NCBI GenBank assembly: GCA_905250075.1
Contig: CAJNOP010000028.1
Coordinates: 1,840,244-1,904,243, forward strand
Source of the DNA: Rotaria sp. Silwood1
Taxonomy: Eukaryota > Rotifera > Eurotatoria > Philodinida > Philodinidae
Length of the DNA: 64,000 bases
Direction of reading: 5' to 3'
The notes under the pieces are model-generated. The model worked only from the letters and a program-made list of their open reading frames with translations, was not told where the DNA came from and did not search any database. Shown here piece by piece: positions 1 to 13,000 of the stretch; within the stretch, counting starts at the first letter, position 1, and every line of letters starts with the position of its first letter. A program made the position numbers and the translations under genes.

Positions 1-211
1 AAATTTATTTATTTTTTTTTTTTGAAATAAAACAAAGAATTTTGATATTTTTCTTACTTAATTAAAAGAAATTTTTGTTGAAGACTATATAAATCACGTG
101 ATTGATTTGAATTTGCTAAACAAAACATTTTTTTATGATTTTGTGCAAGTTGTCTAAATAATAATAAAATATTTGTTTTCTTTTTTCTTTTCTTTTTTTT
201 AAATTATTTAC

Positions 212-3164
212 TGTAGCATAGTTAATGTTGTTGTTAATAATGCAGTACGTTGATCTAGTTTTGGTTCATCATTAGCACATTGAATAAAATAACAAACAGA
301 TTCAAGATATAAACCCATAGCTTCTCGTACTTCTTCGAATGTTGTTCGTTTACCATGATCAGCTTGTTTTTTTTTCTTTCGTGCTAATGAAGCTAAATCT
401 GTTTTTGACATATTTCTAAAATATATCAAATATTTTCTTTTGTTTTTTTAAGATAAAAAATGTAATCATACTTTAATTTTGTATAATTTGCTTTTGTTGA
501 TGGAAGCATTGATCGTGTATTTGTTGTTGTTAAACTTTCAGATATGTTTATACCATTATTTATTGAATTTGTTGAAGATAAATTATCAATTGAAGTTGAT
601 TGTTGCAATGGTTTAACACTAAAATGAGAAAAAATAAAATAAACGGAAAGTTAAGAAGAATCAATCAAAATAATTTAGGCTTATGTTGAAAACGAAAAGT
701 TTTATGGAGATTACTCAAAATGATTTGTCTAAAGATCATTTTATTCAACTTGACTTTTTGTTTAATCTATATCATAATTTCGTTTTGAGTCACTACTAAA
801 GATTAGGTATGGACGAAATGGACCTGAGAATGATTATGCAAACAAATAAACCAGTAAAGGATAATAGAAACTCAACAAATCTTTGTCTATCAACTAAGTA
901 TTTCGAACTTATTTAAAATAAAAATTTGATCGATTTAAAACTGAATATATGGAAAAGAACTTTTTTTATTGAACTTACTTAGCAGTTGGTTTTTCTTTTT
1001 TAGGTTGTGATGGTATTATTGAAGGAATAGTTGATGTAGTTGTTGTTGATGGTAATAATGTTGGACGAATTTTATTATCAACATCATTTGTTGAAGTCAT
1101 ATTGCAATTAATAATTGGCTCATTCTTTTCTATTGTTGTTGAGCTAATTGTTGTTGGCTCTAATTTATCCATAGATTTTTGTTGTACATGACTAGTTTTA
1201 CTTTTTTTTAGATGTGTACCATTTATTGTATTTATTTGATTATTCATTGAAGAACATGATAGGTGAGATAAACCATCGATTACATCTGTACTTGTATCAT
1301 TTTTAAGTAAACCATCAACGTATCGTTTTGATATTCGTTGGGTTTGTTCGATATGTTGATCATCTAATTAAAATAAAAAAGAAAAAGATAAATATAAAAA
1401 GATAAGGATTTTCTTGTTCGTTTTGTAAAAAAAAAAAACAACCTTCTTGTTTAATAGCATCGGATAATGTTTGATCCAAAAATAGATGTGTCGGAATGGC
1501 TATTGAAAGTGAAGGTCGTTTTAAATTAATTTTTGTATTTACAGATGATATAAATGATTTTAATAATGCTCGTTTGATAAGAATTTTTTTACGTTTATTT
1601 TGATGATCTTCAGAATTATGTACATGATTATTATCATCACGTTTGATTTCAGGTGATATACTACGTTTATTTGTATTTGATAATGATTCTGGTGAATGTT
1701 TTATTGAAGAATTAACAGGTTCAGAAGAATGTATTTCTTTTCCACGTACAAAATCTATTAATGATAATGTATCTGGATTCTAAAAAAAAACAGAATTTGT
1801 TTTTTTTTTATAAGAAAAAATAAATATTTTCTAAATACAAACCGTTTCATTTGTTCCATCATCATTCTCGGCATCACTGTGGGCAGCCTCTTGATTATCA
1901 CTGTCTTCATCTTCACTGTCTCCATCTTCTTGACATGGACTACTACTTATACCGGAATGTTGGGGTTCACTAAAATAAAAATAATAAATGAAATATATAT
2001 ATATATTTTTTTTTTCTTTTTATTATTTACATTTGATTCTCATATGAATGAGGAAGATGATTATCATTACTATTATTTTGATTTAAGTTGTTGTTATCTA
2101 ATTTATTGTCGAATATTTCAGTCAATACTGTATTTGAATTATTGATATTATTATCATTATTATCATCATCGTCTTCTTCATTCTCATCATCACTGAGGTT
2201 AAGAATACTTCCTCGATGTAAAGCAAGAGTCATTTCACGACTAAATAGATAAGAAAGAAAACTCATTTTCTTTTTTGTTCTTTATTAATTTAATTACCTT
2301 TCCATAACATTTTGTATGGGTTCTAAAAATAAACATGAGGAAATCATTTATGAACTTGTTGTTTTTTTTTAAAGCTTACTTGAATTTGATTGACGCCTAG
2401 ATATTATTTCAGGTAATTTCATAAACTTAGGTGTTGCGACTAGCTATTAAAAAAAAATGATTTTTTTCTTGTTTTTGTTCTTAGTCAATTATTAAAGCTT
2501 TACTTGTAAAATAAGTGGAGCAAGACGTTCAACAGTTACCAAATTTTTATTTTTCTAAATAAAATAAAATAATGTGTAATAAGAAAGAAAAAAAATCAAA
2601 TTCGAAAAACTTACTCCAATCGAACTATCAGAATTAACTGTATTAGTCGATGATGTTGTTATCAATGTATTATTTACAATAGTTGAAGAAGCCATATTTG
2701 GTATATTACTACGTGATGGTATAGTTGATTTTGATGCACTTAGAAACATAAATAATTACATTTTTATTTTGTTCTTTTTTTTGAGAATAACAAAATATTT
2801 ACGTAATACTTAATCGAGGAGGATGTTGAATATGAAAATCTATACTTGATTGTCTACGACAATCTAAAATAGCCGTTGCACGTCCAAGAATTTGTTCAGC
2901 TTTTTTGCCAAGTTCATCAGGCTAATTGAAACACAAAAATATAATGAAATAAATTCGAAAGAGAAAAAAAAACAAAACAAAACATCTTACCGAAAATCGA
3001 TGTCCATTCGTCATTGTTGTATTATTTGATGCCGATGAAGATGTATTATTTGTCGTTGTTGAACTTCGTCTATGTGTTGACGATGATGATGATGATCGAT
3101 GATGGCAATGATTAGTGGTGAAAACCTCAGTTAGCTGTTGCTGTGGGGCAATATCGACCACCAT
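212..3164 (-). CDS. AFF: AF4/FMR2 (lilliputian)-like protein, 3' end outside window
   Basis: Twelve exons join in consistent phase on the minus strand: 2991-3164, 2803-2921, 2615-2738, 2504-2554, 2380-2443, 2298-2322, ~2031-2240, 1843-1969, 1443-1779, 979-1363, 472-618 and 212-415, about 655 residues before the window edge. The protein is largely low-complexity (Ser/Thr/Asn/Gln), with an acidic Ser-Asp-Glu tract in exons 7-8 (LSDDENEEDDDD, then HSGISSSPCQEDGDSEDEDS) like the acidic serine-rich region of AFF proteins, and a basic segment in exon 9. Exon 12 reads LARKKKKQADHG followed by AMGLYLESVCYFIQCAND, resembling the start of the AF4 C-terminal homology domain (lilli/AFF: Lys-rich helix, then YLEAVLYF). 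AFF proteins scaffold the super elongation complex (P-TEFb, ELL) in the nucleus. Start: ATG in CCATGG, preceded by a TTTTAG acceptor-like site. The family call rests on the last exon and composition; an EAF-like or other acidic nuclear protein is the alternative. Confidence 0.62.
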
Positions 3165-6100
3165 GGCTAAAATAACAATAACATCATATAATGGTCATCA
3201 TATTTTCAAGGTAGTCAAAAAGGGGAAGACAACGAAGAAGAAAAAAAAAAAAGACTATATGATAGAATAAGAGAAAAATTGCATCGTCTCTTTTACTCTC
3301 TTTTTTTCAACTAATCATACGGATAGGAGATGCAGTAGTGTTCGAAATAGAGAGAGAGGGCAGTCAGCCGCCGTACGCGATGTGCGTCAGTTCTCATCGA
3401 GCATCACATATAGGGTAAAGAGAGAAAAAAAAGAGAAAGAAAGACATATTCTTCTTGCCTTTCTCTAGCCATTTTGCTTTCCTCTACCTTCTTTCCTCTC
3501 GTAATATGTTAGGTGTTGCTGCTGCTGTTATTCGTCGAAAGAATACAGACAACAATCAAACGCACGATTTATGTTGTTGCTGTTGTCGTTATTATATATA
3601 TATATATATACATACATTGTCAAGAAGAGAAGGAGAAAAAAAAAACGAAGAAGAAGAACAAGAACTATTGTCCATATTTTATCTACTTAATAAGAATTCT
3701 ATTGAGAATGTCAAAGAAATACAACTAAATGTGTTACTTCCGAAACCTTGAATAAAAAAAGAAAATTACATGAACACATGTTTAATTTTTGCTTCTAAGT
3801 TTTTTAATAGCTAATTTTCGTATAAAAAACCCATTTTGATGATATGATAGCTTACTATGAAAAAAGTAACAGCTCAATCTAACAAATAACTATATGAATA
3901 TATTTATAACCAATGGAAAAAAGAAAGAAAAATCATCCAAGTGAATAGACTATTTGTCAGTGATTAATTATCAAATACAAAAATGTTTTTTATTATTGAG
4001 TACAATTGATCTTATAACTAATTTACAAAGAAACATTTTCAATAAACGTATCTATAATTCACAAGTTCATCGATGAAATAATACAGAGTCAATGGTAAAA
4101 AAAAAACTACACGATGCTTAAGAAAAATAAAACATATTGCTACACATCTGTATAAGATAACAATAAAAATGATAAACAGAACAACAGTCTTATTTCGTTC
4201 TCACCTCTTTTTCTTCTTGTTCTTTCTTTTTCTAGTCGTTTTGCTAAGAAAGGATAAAGAGACAAAAGGAAAAGAAAAAAAAAAAAAGTAGTTTGATTCG
4301 CCCATGCGACCCCACCCACTTTATTAAGTATCATGAAAGAATACGTATATGGTTATATGTACACACAATTTTCATATACAGATATACAATGGCGCATCAA
4401 TACAATATAAAAATAGGAAACAACTTAACGACTTTTCATCTTTCCTTCTCTAATACAATAAATAATATTTTTTTAAAAAAATGATATCAAGACTATTGTT
4501 GTTTTTTTTTTCTAATAAATTTCTTAATAAAATTTGTCTTAAATTTGTTATTGTTGAATTTTCTTTTAACAAGAGCACTTACATAAAATCTCTTTACCAT
4601 TTATATTCAATCTTGATTAATTCGATATATATGTCTGGATTTCTGAAAGAATGCGTAAATATATATAAATATATTTATTAAATATATAAATTGTGCTTAT
4701 TCTTTTCCTTCAGCTCAGTTTTTTTTTTATCGGCATGCAAATCGGTCCTGCACACTTTTACTGTGCTTGTAATGTGTGTGTGTGTGTGTGTGTTCTTCTT
4801 CTCTCTTCTTTTCGTCATTGTCGCCAACTCGATTTTTTTTTCATCAGCTTGTAAACGTTTTCATACGAGAAAGAAAGAAAGAAAGAAAGAAAGAAGACTA
4901 TGTGCATGAAGTGCATGTACGTCGTATACCCTAATGTCAATATCGCATTTATAGTCGTTCTGTCTTCAGTATTAATAATGATAGAAAAAAAAAAAAAAAG
5001 AAAAGATGTCGGAAATCTAAACGAAAATACAAAAACATGTTCTATATGGAAAACTATTATATATTTGAAGTTTTTGTTTTTGTTTTTTGTTTTTAACGAA
5101 ATCTTATAAACATACCTTTCAAGAAAAATAATATTTATATAATTGATAATAGATCGTATGTGAACATTTATATGTAATATTTACAGAAGAAATTTAAAAA
5201 ATCAAGCCAAAGATTTCCGGAAAAAAAACAGAAAGAACAATATAACAAAAGTAAAACACACCGTTGACTTGAATAGATTAGATGATATGTGGTATGTGTC
5301 TATATGTGTGCGCAAGTGATCTAGAAGAAAGAGAACGAAAAGAATAAAGGTAATCATGCAATGAAACGACAATGTCCTTTCGCAAGAAAAACAAATGACT
5401 CAAATATAATTGTGACGAGCTGAATTTCCATATCTTGTGTGAAAAAACTTATTTTTGAGACAATCCAACCATTTAGATGGGTTTTTTTCTTTTCGTTACA
5501 ATGGGGGGGAAAAAAATAAGTAATCCCACATTAAACGCTATGTGTACGCAATGTATTCTCTATTTGTTAGTAAGGCGATATACTATCTTTTTTTAAGGGG
5601 AGTCCTATATGTCTTATAATAATAGTAGTAATAGTTTAGTGGTGGTTGGTGATAGAAAGGGTTAGAAATGTGCACGTCATCTGGCGGAGATCAATCGAGA
5701 AACTACGAAAGAAAGAGAAAGAGAAAGAAAAAAAAAGAAGAGCACAGCTTGTTCGATTACGCGAACGGCCTTATCATAAAATGTCCTTTTATTAGAACGA
5801 GACAGGTCATCCTATTCATCCGTAAATGGGTACACTCCGTAAAAGGATCACATAAGAATACGAAATATAATATTTATTCGCATATATCAAAGAAAGACAT
5901 TGATTTTTCAGCTGAGTCTCGTTTTCTTTTTTTTTCTTCTATTGTTTTCTGTCGATAATCCGCTCAATAAGTTTTGATCAAAGTAATGTCGAGGAAAAAT
6001 AGACGTAAAAAGAAAAACATCCTCAAGGTTTTCATTTGCTCACTCGCCATCAACTGATTTTTGATAGTGATCGAATGGTATAGGCGCGCGTGTGTACGTG

Positions 6101-7014
6101 CCCTTCAGTTGATGGTTCACGCATCTTCTTTTCTCGTTTTCTTTTTTTTTTTTTTGTCGTTGTCGTTGATGAAAGAAAAAGTTACGACAACGAATTGTCA
6201 ATGATCGAGCAAGGACGTCATTATAAAGATACGTCGTCGAAATATCATTCTCAAATAGATACACAAAATAATAAGAGACAGAGAAATAGTTAAAAATAAT
6301 CACATTTACGTGCTTTATATCAAATATACATATATATATATATAAATAGACAATGAGAAAGGTGATTACAATAGCAAATGATTATGCGGTAGAAAAAAAA
6401 CCGCGATGTTCAAAATAAAAACTTAACATTAATAAATACTTATAATTCATATCCTTTTTTTAATCGAATAATTCTTTGTCAAAAAGATCTTACTCTAAAA
6501 GTAACTTCGTACTTATAATAGAAAATGTCTTGGTGAAATAAGATATTCGTTGATACAAACTACACAAATCTAAAATAAAAGATAAAGTCAAAAAAAAAAC
6601 ATCAAAACGAGGTGGGAAACTAATCACGTCATTCAAACAGCTGTGTCTACAGATTTTGTCTTTACTGTCATCAACTGTAAATTTGAAAAAAAAACATATT
6701 TTTTTTTTTTCATATTCGAAGATCATATTTATTCTTTCATGAAATCATTTCATGTATTCTAAACAAATAAAAGACTGCAACGCAACAAATAGTTATTCAA
6801 CATGAAAGAGCAAGAGAGACAGCTGATTTTCATGTTAATATCCAATCAATATTCTCTTATGTATTTTAAGAAAAACAAATTTCTTATTGGTGAAAATTTG
6901 AATCCAATAAAAATAATCGAAATATGAATAAGATGAATCATACATAAATTTTTGTTGCAAAATTTTTTTATATATTATTTAAATATTTTTGTTTTTGTTT
7001 TGTCTTTTGGATCA
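3165..7014. other. Low-complexity spacer between divergent genes
   Basis: This 3.8 kb region separates the starts of the AFF-like gene (minus) and exportin-5 (plus). It holds A-rich and purine-rich runs, an (AT)n tract near 3593-3610, a (TG)n run near 4772-4791 and a (GAAA)n run near 4868-4892. Short open frames here are built from these simple sequences and show no family resemblance. Promoters for both genes presumably lie here, but I see no distinctive element. Confidence 0.7.
4868..4893. repeat. (GAAA)n microsatellite
   Basis: About six tandem GAAA units. A (TG)n run of about 20 bp lies about 80 bp upstream (near 4772-4791). Both are simple repeats in the intergenic spacer. Confidence 0.9.
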
Positions 7015-10000
7015 ATGACAAATCTCGATTTTTTACGTCAAATTGAAACAGCTGTTCTATCATGTGTATCATCAGATCCAATACGTCGTCAACAAGCATA
7101 TACATTTGTTGAAGAAATTAAATCAAATCCAACACAATCAGTATCAGTTGGTTTTGAATTTTTTAATAAAAATCAACAATTTGATCCATTAGTTAAACAT
7201 TTTGGTTTACAATGTATTGAAGAAACAATAAAATATAAATGGACATCACTCGATCCACAATTAAAATTATCGATTAAAGAACGTTTGTGGTTATTAATGA
7301 CAGAACATGATCAATTACCTGTTCATCTTAAAACGTAGGTATTCGTTTAGTAGATGGGTTACAGTCAATATGTGACAACATTATTAAAGGCGAAGTTCTT
7401 CGCTATCAAAAAAGTCTTCCATGTTCTGATATTATAATATGAGAAGATAGAAGAGTTTTTTGTAGTTGCGGAACATCAACTTTAACATAAAAGAATAAGC
7501 AAAAGAAAATTTATTAGAAAGAAAAAAAAACAACTTTTTTATGTTTAGAATTTTAGTTCGTTGTGTTTGTGAAATAGCTAAACGTGAATGGCCTCAACAA
7601 TGGCCATTATTTCTTGATGAACTTGTTGCATTATCAAAATTAAATTCAACAAATGATTATTCATTATTAATATTAGCTTATCTTATTGAAGATGTTATTG
7701 TTCTTCAAACATTAAATTCAATACGTAAACGAGATATTCAAACAACATTATTACAACATGGTACTAAACTTCTTGAATTTATTGAATATTTTCTTGATTT
7801 ACCAAATACAATATCAAGTTCATTATATGCATTAACAATGTTTGCAACATTTCTTCCAATTGATATATTTTTTTCAACAAAAATTATTGATAAAATTGTT
7901 TATTTACTTAATTCATCTATACATCGAATGAAAGCAGCTGAATTTTTAAGTGTTATTTCAGATCGTCGAGGAAAATATGAAGAACGTTTACCATTATTAC
8001 AACTTTTTTCATATTTATTTCAAAATGGTTCACATTATAATGATTTATATACCGTAATAAAAACTCAACAATCAAATGATATATATGATTTTATGAAACA
8101 ATATGCTATGGTTATAACTGCATTATGTGATCAATTATGTTATTTATGTGGTGGTGAAGATTTAAATAAAAAAACTACATTACCAGAACAATTTTCAAAT
8201 GGTAAATTTTTACAAGTATTATTAACATTAATGCAACATCCAAGTATTTATATATCATTATATGGATATCAAATGTGGTTACAATTAATTAAAGCTAATA
8301 TATTTCAAGATAATGATTATCAAAATATATTACCTATTGTTCTTCGAGCTTTATGTCATTCATTAGTTAAACAACCATATAAGAAAACGGACGTTGAGCA
8401 AGGTAAGTAGAATGTCATATGAAATAGTTAAGAAAGAAAAATAGATATGTACCTTCTTACGAAAGTATTATCGGGTAAAGTCGATATAATCTAAATGCAT
8501 TTTGACTTCTGTATACTTTGACCTTGGATAATATGTCAATGATTTTGATTCTTTAGGCTTTTTTTTCGTAAAGAAAAAAAAATAACCTTACTAATATGCT
8601 TTGTATTTATCATCTGTATCTATATAATTAACGTCTTGATTATTCTACGTACATTTATCATATTTAATCAAAAAGAAAAGTATACGTTTGCATATATATA
8701 TATATATATATATCTAATAAATCGAAATTAATGACGGCTTTTTTGAGCGTAAAACAATATACTTAATATATTAGAAATGTTTTGATAGCTAAGTTTGTTG
8801 TAGAAAGATCAAATGGTAACAATAACGAAAATTTTCAACTAAGAATGTGGATGTCATTTGTAGTTTTTTCTTCCTCGATATTCTCATTCACGCTCATCCT
8901 GTTAAAAATTAGTTTTTTTTTCAGTATTTTTCTAATTTCGATTTTTTTCCCTTTCGATCTTGCTATGGTCAACAAATACCAACGATTTCACTTGTACTGG
9001 GTCAAGAATGGGTTATACAACCCAGGTTGGATTCAACATAGAAAGGCACTATTAAAAGTATAATTCTTTTATCAAAAGAAGTTCTACACAATAAAAGTTC
9101 GCAATCACTGTAGTCATTTATCAGAATATTGTATACAGTTTATTATCCTAATGATTATAAGTTGAATGAGATTGGACAAAAAAAGAGAGCATAAGAATTA
9201 AAAGAGCAAGATGCATTTATGAACATTTCAACTGCTTGAAGACTATCATCTATTAAATTAAGCTTTTAAGACTAAAATACTCGCTGATCAATATCAAAGT
9301 ATCACATCGGTTACTATTTTAAGTTACACTATTTCACAACGGTAACACACATTCCACTCAATGCAGCTAATAATGTACTCGATTATGTATGTAGATAAGG
9401 AATGTCATTGAACCGAATAAACACTCGGCTTTTATTTATTGGTTAAATTAAACTTCCGAAACGTTCTCATAATAAAGATTCCTGTTTTTAATCAGTTGTG
9501 AAGTGCAACAGCCACCTGTGAAATTTCGAGGAACAATTAGAATTCTATAGTATTCAGCTACTTACCGCTTTCGTCAGTTTGTAATCCACCGATGAGTTAC
9601 ACTTCCTTAGTTAGCCGATGATCAGTAATAAGAAGCAAAGATTCTTAGACAACTTTTTCATTTCAGACCAGGAAGCTATCTGCATAGATCATATCAATGA
9701 AAGATTCGCGATTCGAAGAATCAATAACGTTACTAGAGTCAGTATATTGATAGCATTTATTTGTCGAATTCAAATTTTTTTCAATTAAAGTTATATATGC
9801 AGATATCTTCATGTAGTCTAATAGGTGAAAATTTTTCTGAGAACCTGTAATTTTTATGAACCACTATTCGTAGAAGTATTCAAGTAAACTCTCAAGATTT
9901 TGAAACAATTTAATATGAAGTTCACTTTTTTTCTTCTTCGTGTTTGAACTACAGGTCCTGGAAAAATATTTTCAGAAACCCTATATCATTAAAACACGTT

Positions 10001-13000
10001 CAATATGTTAATATTTATTCTGAAAACCTTGGCAAAGTCATACATGTTTTATCTATGACTTTTTCCTTTTTATTTTCTTAATCATGAAAAAATATTACTT
10101 CTTTCTAATTTACTAAAATATACTTCCGGACAAAAGTAGGCGTTTGCGCATGACGTGATACTATTCTTTGTGATATTGAACTGATATTTTAGATGCATTA
10201 AACGACAATAAGTCCTACTCAAAGGTACCAACCAAGTTCACATGTATTTGAATTATGATTCACATATGTAATTTTCTCTGTGAACAATATATTCAACGCA
10301 AATATGCAATTAAAAAGTTTTTGATTGTTATTTTGCTATTCCACAAACTACTACTGTTTTTTCTAGAGCTAAAAACAATGCTATGTGTCTGATTTTTTTA
10401 TCACTAAAGGTGGTGACACATAGTCAAGAAACTAATAATTAACACGTTCTGATACAATGAACCCATGTCGTAGCACTAACTCGACTTCATTCAGTTCTGT
10501 AGACTCAAAGAATTCCAGAACAGACCTGACACCTCACAGAAAATTTTCTACTAAAGTTTTCAAAAGATTTGATCAAAGTCATCAAGAAAACGATTCCTCT
10601 TACAGAAAACCAATATTCGCTCTTCAACAAGCATTTTTAGTGAGAAGACAATATCTTATGAGCGGAGCTCTTCAAGTATCAAATTACTTTTTCACTGAAA
10701 CAACTTTCATTTGATGAGTAATAGAAAAGTTTAGAACGGCTTGATTTCTATGACTTTCGTTCTCAAGATATTAAAATTTCACTGAATTTTTCAACAAAAA
10801 GTTGTGAAAGTTGATTGTGCATATTTTACCTTTTCTAGTATTTCCTTCTAGAAATGTAAATGTATGATTAAAATTTGTTTTTATGGATGAGAGAATTTCC
10901 AATATTAAATATCTTATGATATGAGATACTATAAAAGTCACAGCTTGTCCAATGAATTAATCTCATTGAGAACTTTGTTCGTGTAATGCTTAGAAGTAAA
11001 AACTCGAAAGTCGATTTTTCATGTGACCTTTCCCGAAAAACCGATTTCACACATGCAAACATTCCTTTGTCAGTTATTTTTAAGTGATTTATAATTAAGG
11101 TTGGATTACAAATTCCTAAGATAGTAACTTTTCGAATGAGACGTTGAAGAAAATTATTTGTGCCAACATGAGTTCAGATAAAATGATCATACGAACAAGA
11201 GAATGTCTAAGTCATAACTTGAATGCGGACGAGTTGCCTCTTACGATCAGAGTTTATTGTCGAATTCGAGCATTCAAAATATCAGCTTAACATCATAAAG
11301 AATAGTAAGATTTCATGTAAAATGGCTAATATTAATCAGAACTGTAAATACATTCTTTATAAAAACTCATAATTTCATATTTTAATAGATATTGCATCGT
11401 ATTATATTCATCATGATTTTGAGGATGAATCGGATTATCAGAAGTTTATCGGTAAAAATCGTGCTATTCTAATTCGATCAATTAATAGTATATGTAAAAC
11501 AAGTGAAAATTTATCCATAGCAATACGTATTGGTTTTGATTATGCTGATTATTGTTTTCAATCAGTAAATATTCAAAATCTTCTTCTTTTCGAATCACTT
11601 GTTGCTTACTGGCAAATCATAGAAAAACATTTACGATCATTATTAAAACCAATTGAATCATTTAATAATTCAAAATTACTTTCAAATACAGATGAAATAT
11701 CATTTTGTCAACATGGTCAAAGATTAATTGAACAATTATTATTAATAAATAGTGATAATAATCTTGAATTTTTGGCTTATTCATTACGTCTATTAACAAA
11801 TTTATATGTCTTTACACGTGGTGAAAATACATGGACACAACGTATACTTGAACATTTATTTCGTACAATAACAACTGAACGACATATAGTATCAAAATTA
11901 AATCCATTACAAAAACAAGCTAGTTGTTTAATTGATCTTTGTTTAAATTATGGTCATTCAATATTTATTTATTTTAATGATTTATTTAAAGTAACACAAG
12001 ATTTAGTTCGACAACAAACATCATCAGAACAACAAACTAAACTTGCTGGTTGGCAATGGAGTGTATTAGTTGAATGTTTAGCAATATTATTGAATCACTT
12101 TGATTCATTTCAACAACAGGCTATTTTTATTAATGAACTTGTTCAACCTTTTGCACAAATATTGAATAACTTTAATTCAAATGTTAATGATTTACAAAGT
12201 TTTATTGATTATATTGGAATAAAAACAACACCCGATGGTAAAAAAAAAATTGTTTTAACTTCTTTGAATTGTTTCATATGAGCATTTTTAAAGCAGTTGA
12301 TTATACACAAATCAATTCGTGATAGTCTTGGAAAAAGCAGAACTCGTTGAGTTTACTAAACAAAATCGAAAATGCTTGATTTAACAAGACGCTCTTCTCC
12401 TACGCACTTGTTTTCCAAGTTCTTCAATAGTCAGAGATACAAAATTCGAGAAGAGTTAATTCTAAGTTCGAAAGCTGAGCTTTCGATATATTAACACTCA
12501 AAAATTACGAAGAACGCTTTTTTGTACGTTATTATTCCATATAAAACTAATGTTATGAATTGCTAATCTTCAGAAATTGAACCAGTCTGAGTAAGTCAAT
12601 TAGCTGGGCGAGCTCTACTTATGGAGACTATTAAAAATTCATTTGTTACTGTTCATCGATAATCGCATGTTTACAGATCAGAGATGCTCGTGGGATGACG
12701 CCCCAAATGGGGATGGGACGATACTTCGCCCCATCATGTCCCGTCAATGTGTTCAATTTTCGCTGATACGATTCCCCACGTATGGTCTGGTCCATGGGGT
12801 GATAATATTTTTTACCCCATGGTTTAAGTTTAAATTTCACAATTCATGGAAAAGCTTGAAAATAAAGACGACGAGATTGTTGAGATTTTCTTATTGCCTT
12901 ATTAGTGACACTATTTTACTTTTACATTTTACATATATACATAAACACATTCCACTACTGGACAAAGAAATCGATTAGATGTTGCTCAATTAGATAATGT

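Noticed and set aside
3455-6300. Several open frames in the spacer before exportin-5
   Set aside because: They consist of Lys/Arg/Glu or Phe-rich translations of simple purine and pyrimidine runs, occur on both strands, and match no family.
6952-7014. Upstream in-frame ATG of exportin-5
   Set aside because: It would add a hydrophobic stretch (FFIYYLNIFVFVLSF) that exportins lack; the T-rich DNA looks like leader or intron.
8782-9063. 93-residue frame in the first long exportin-5 intron
   Set aside because: Phe/Ile-rich translation of T-runs, no family resemblance, no splice connection to the host gene.
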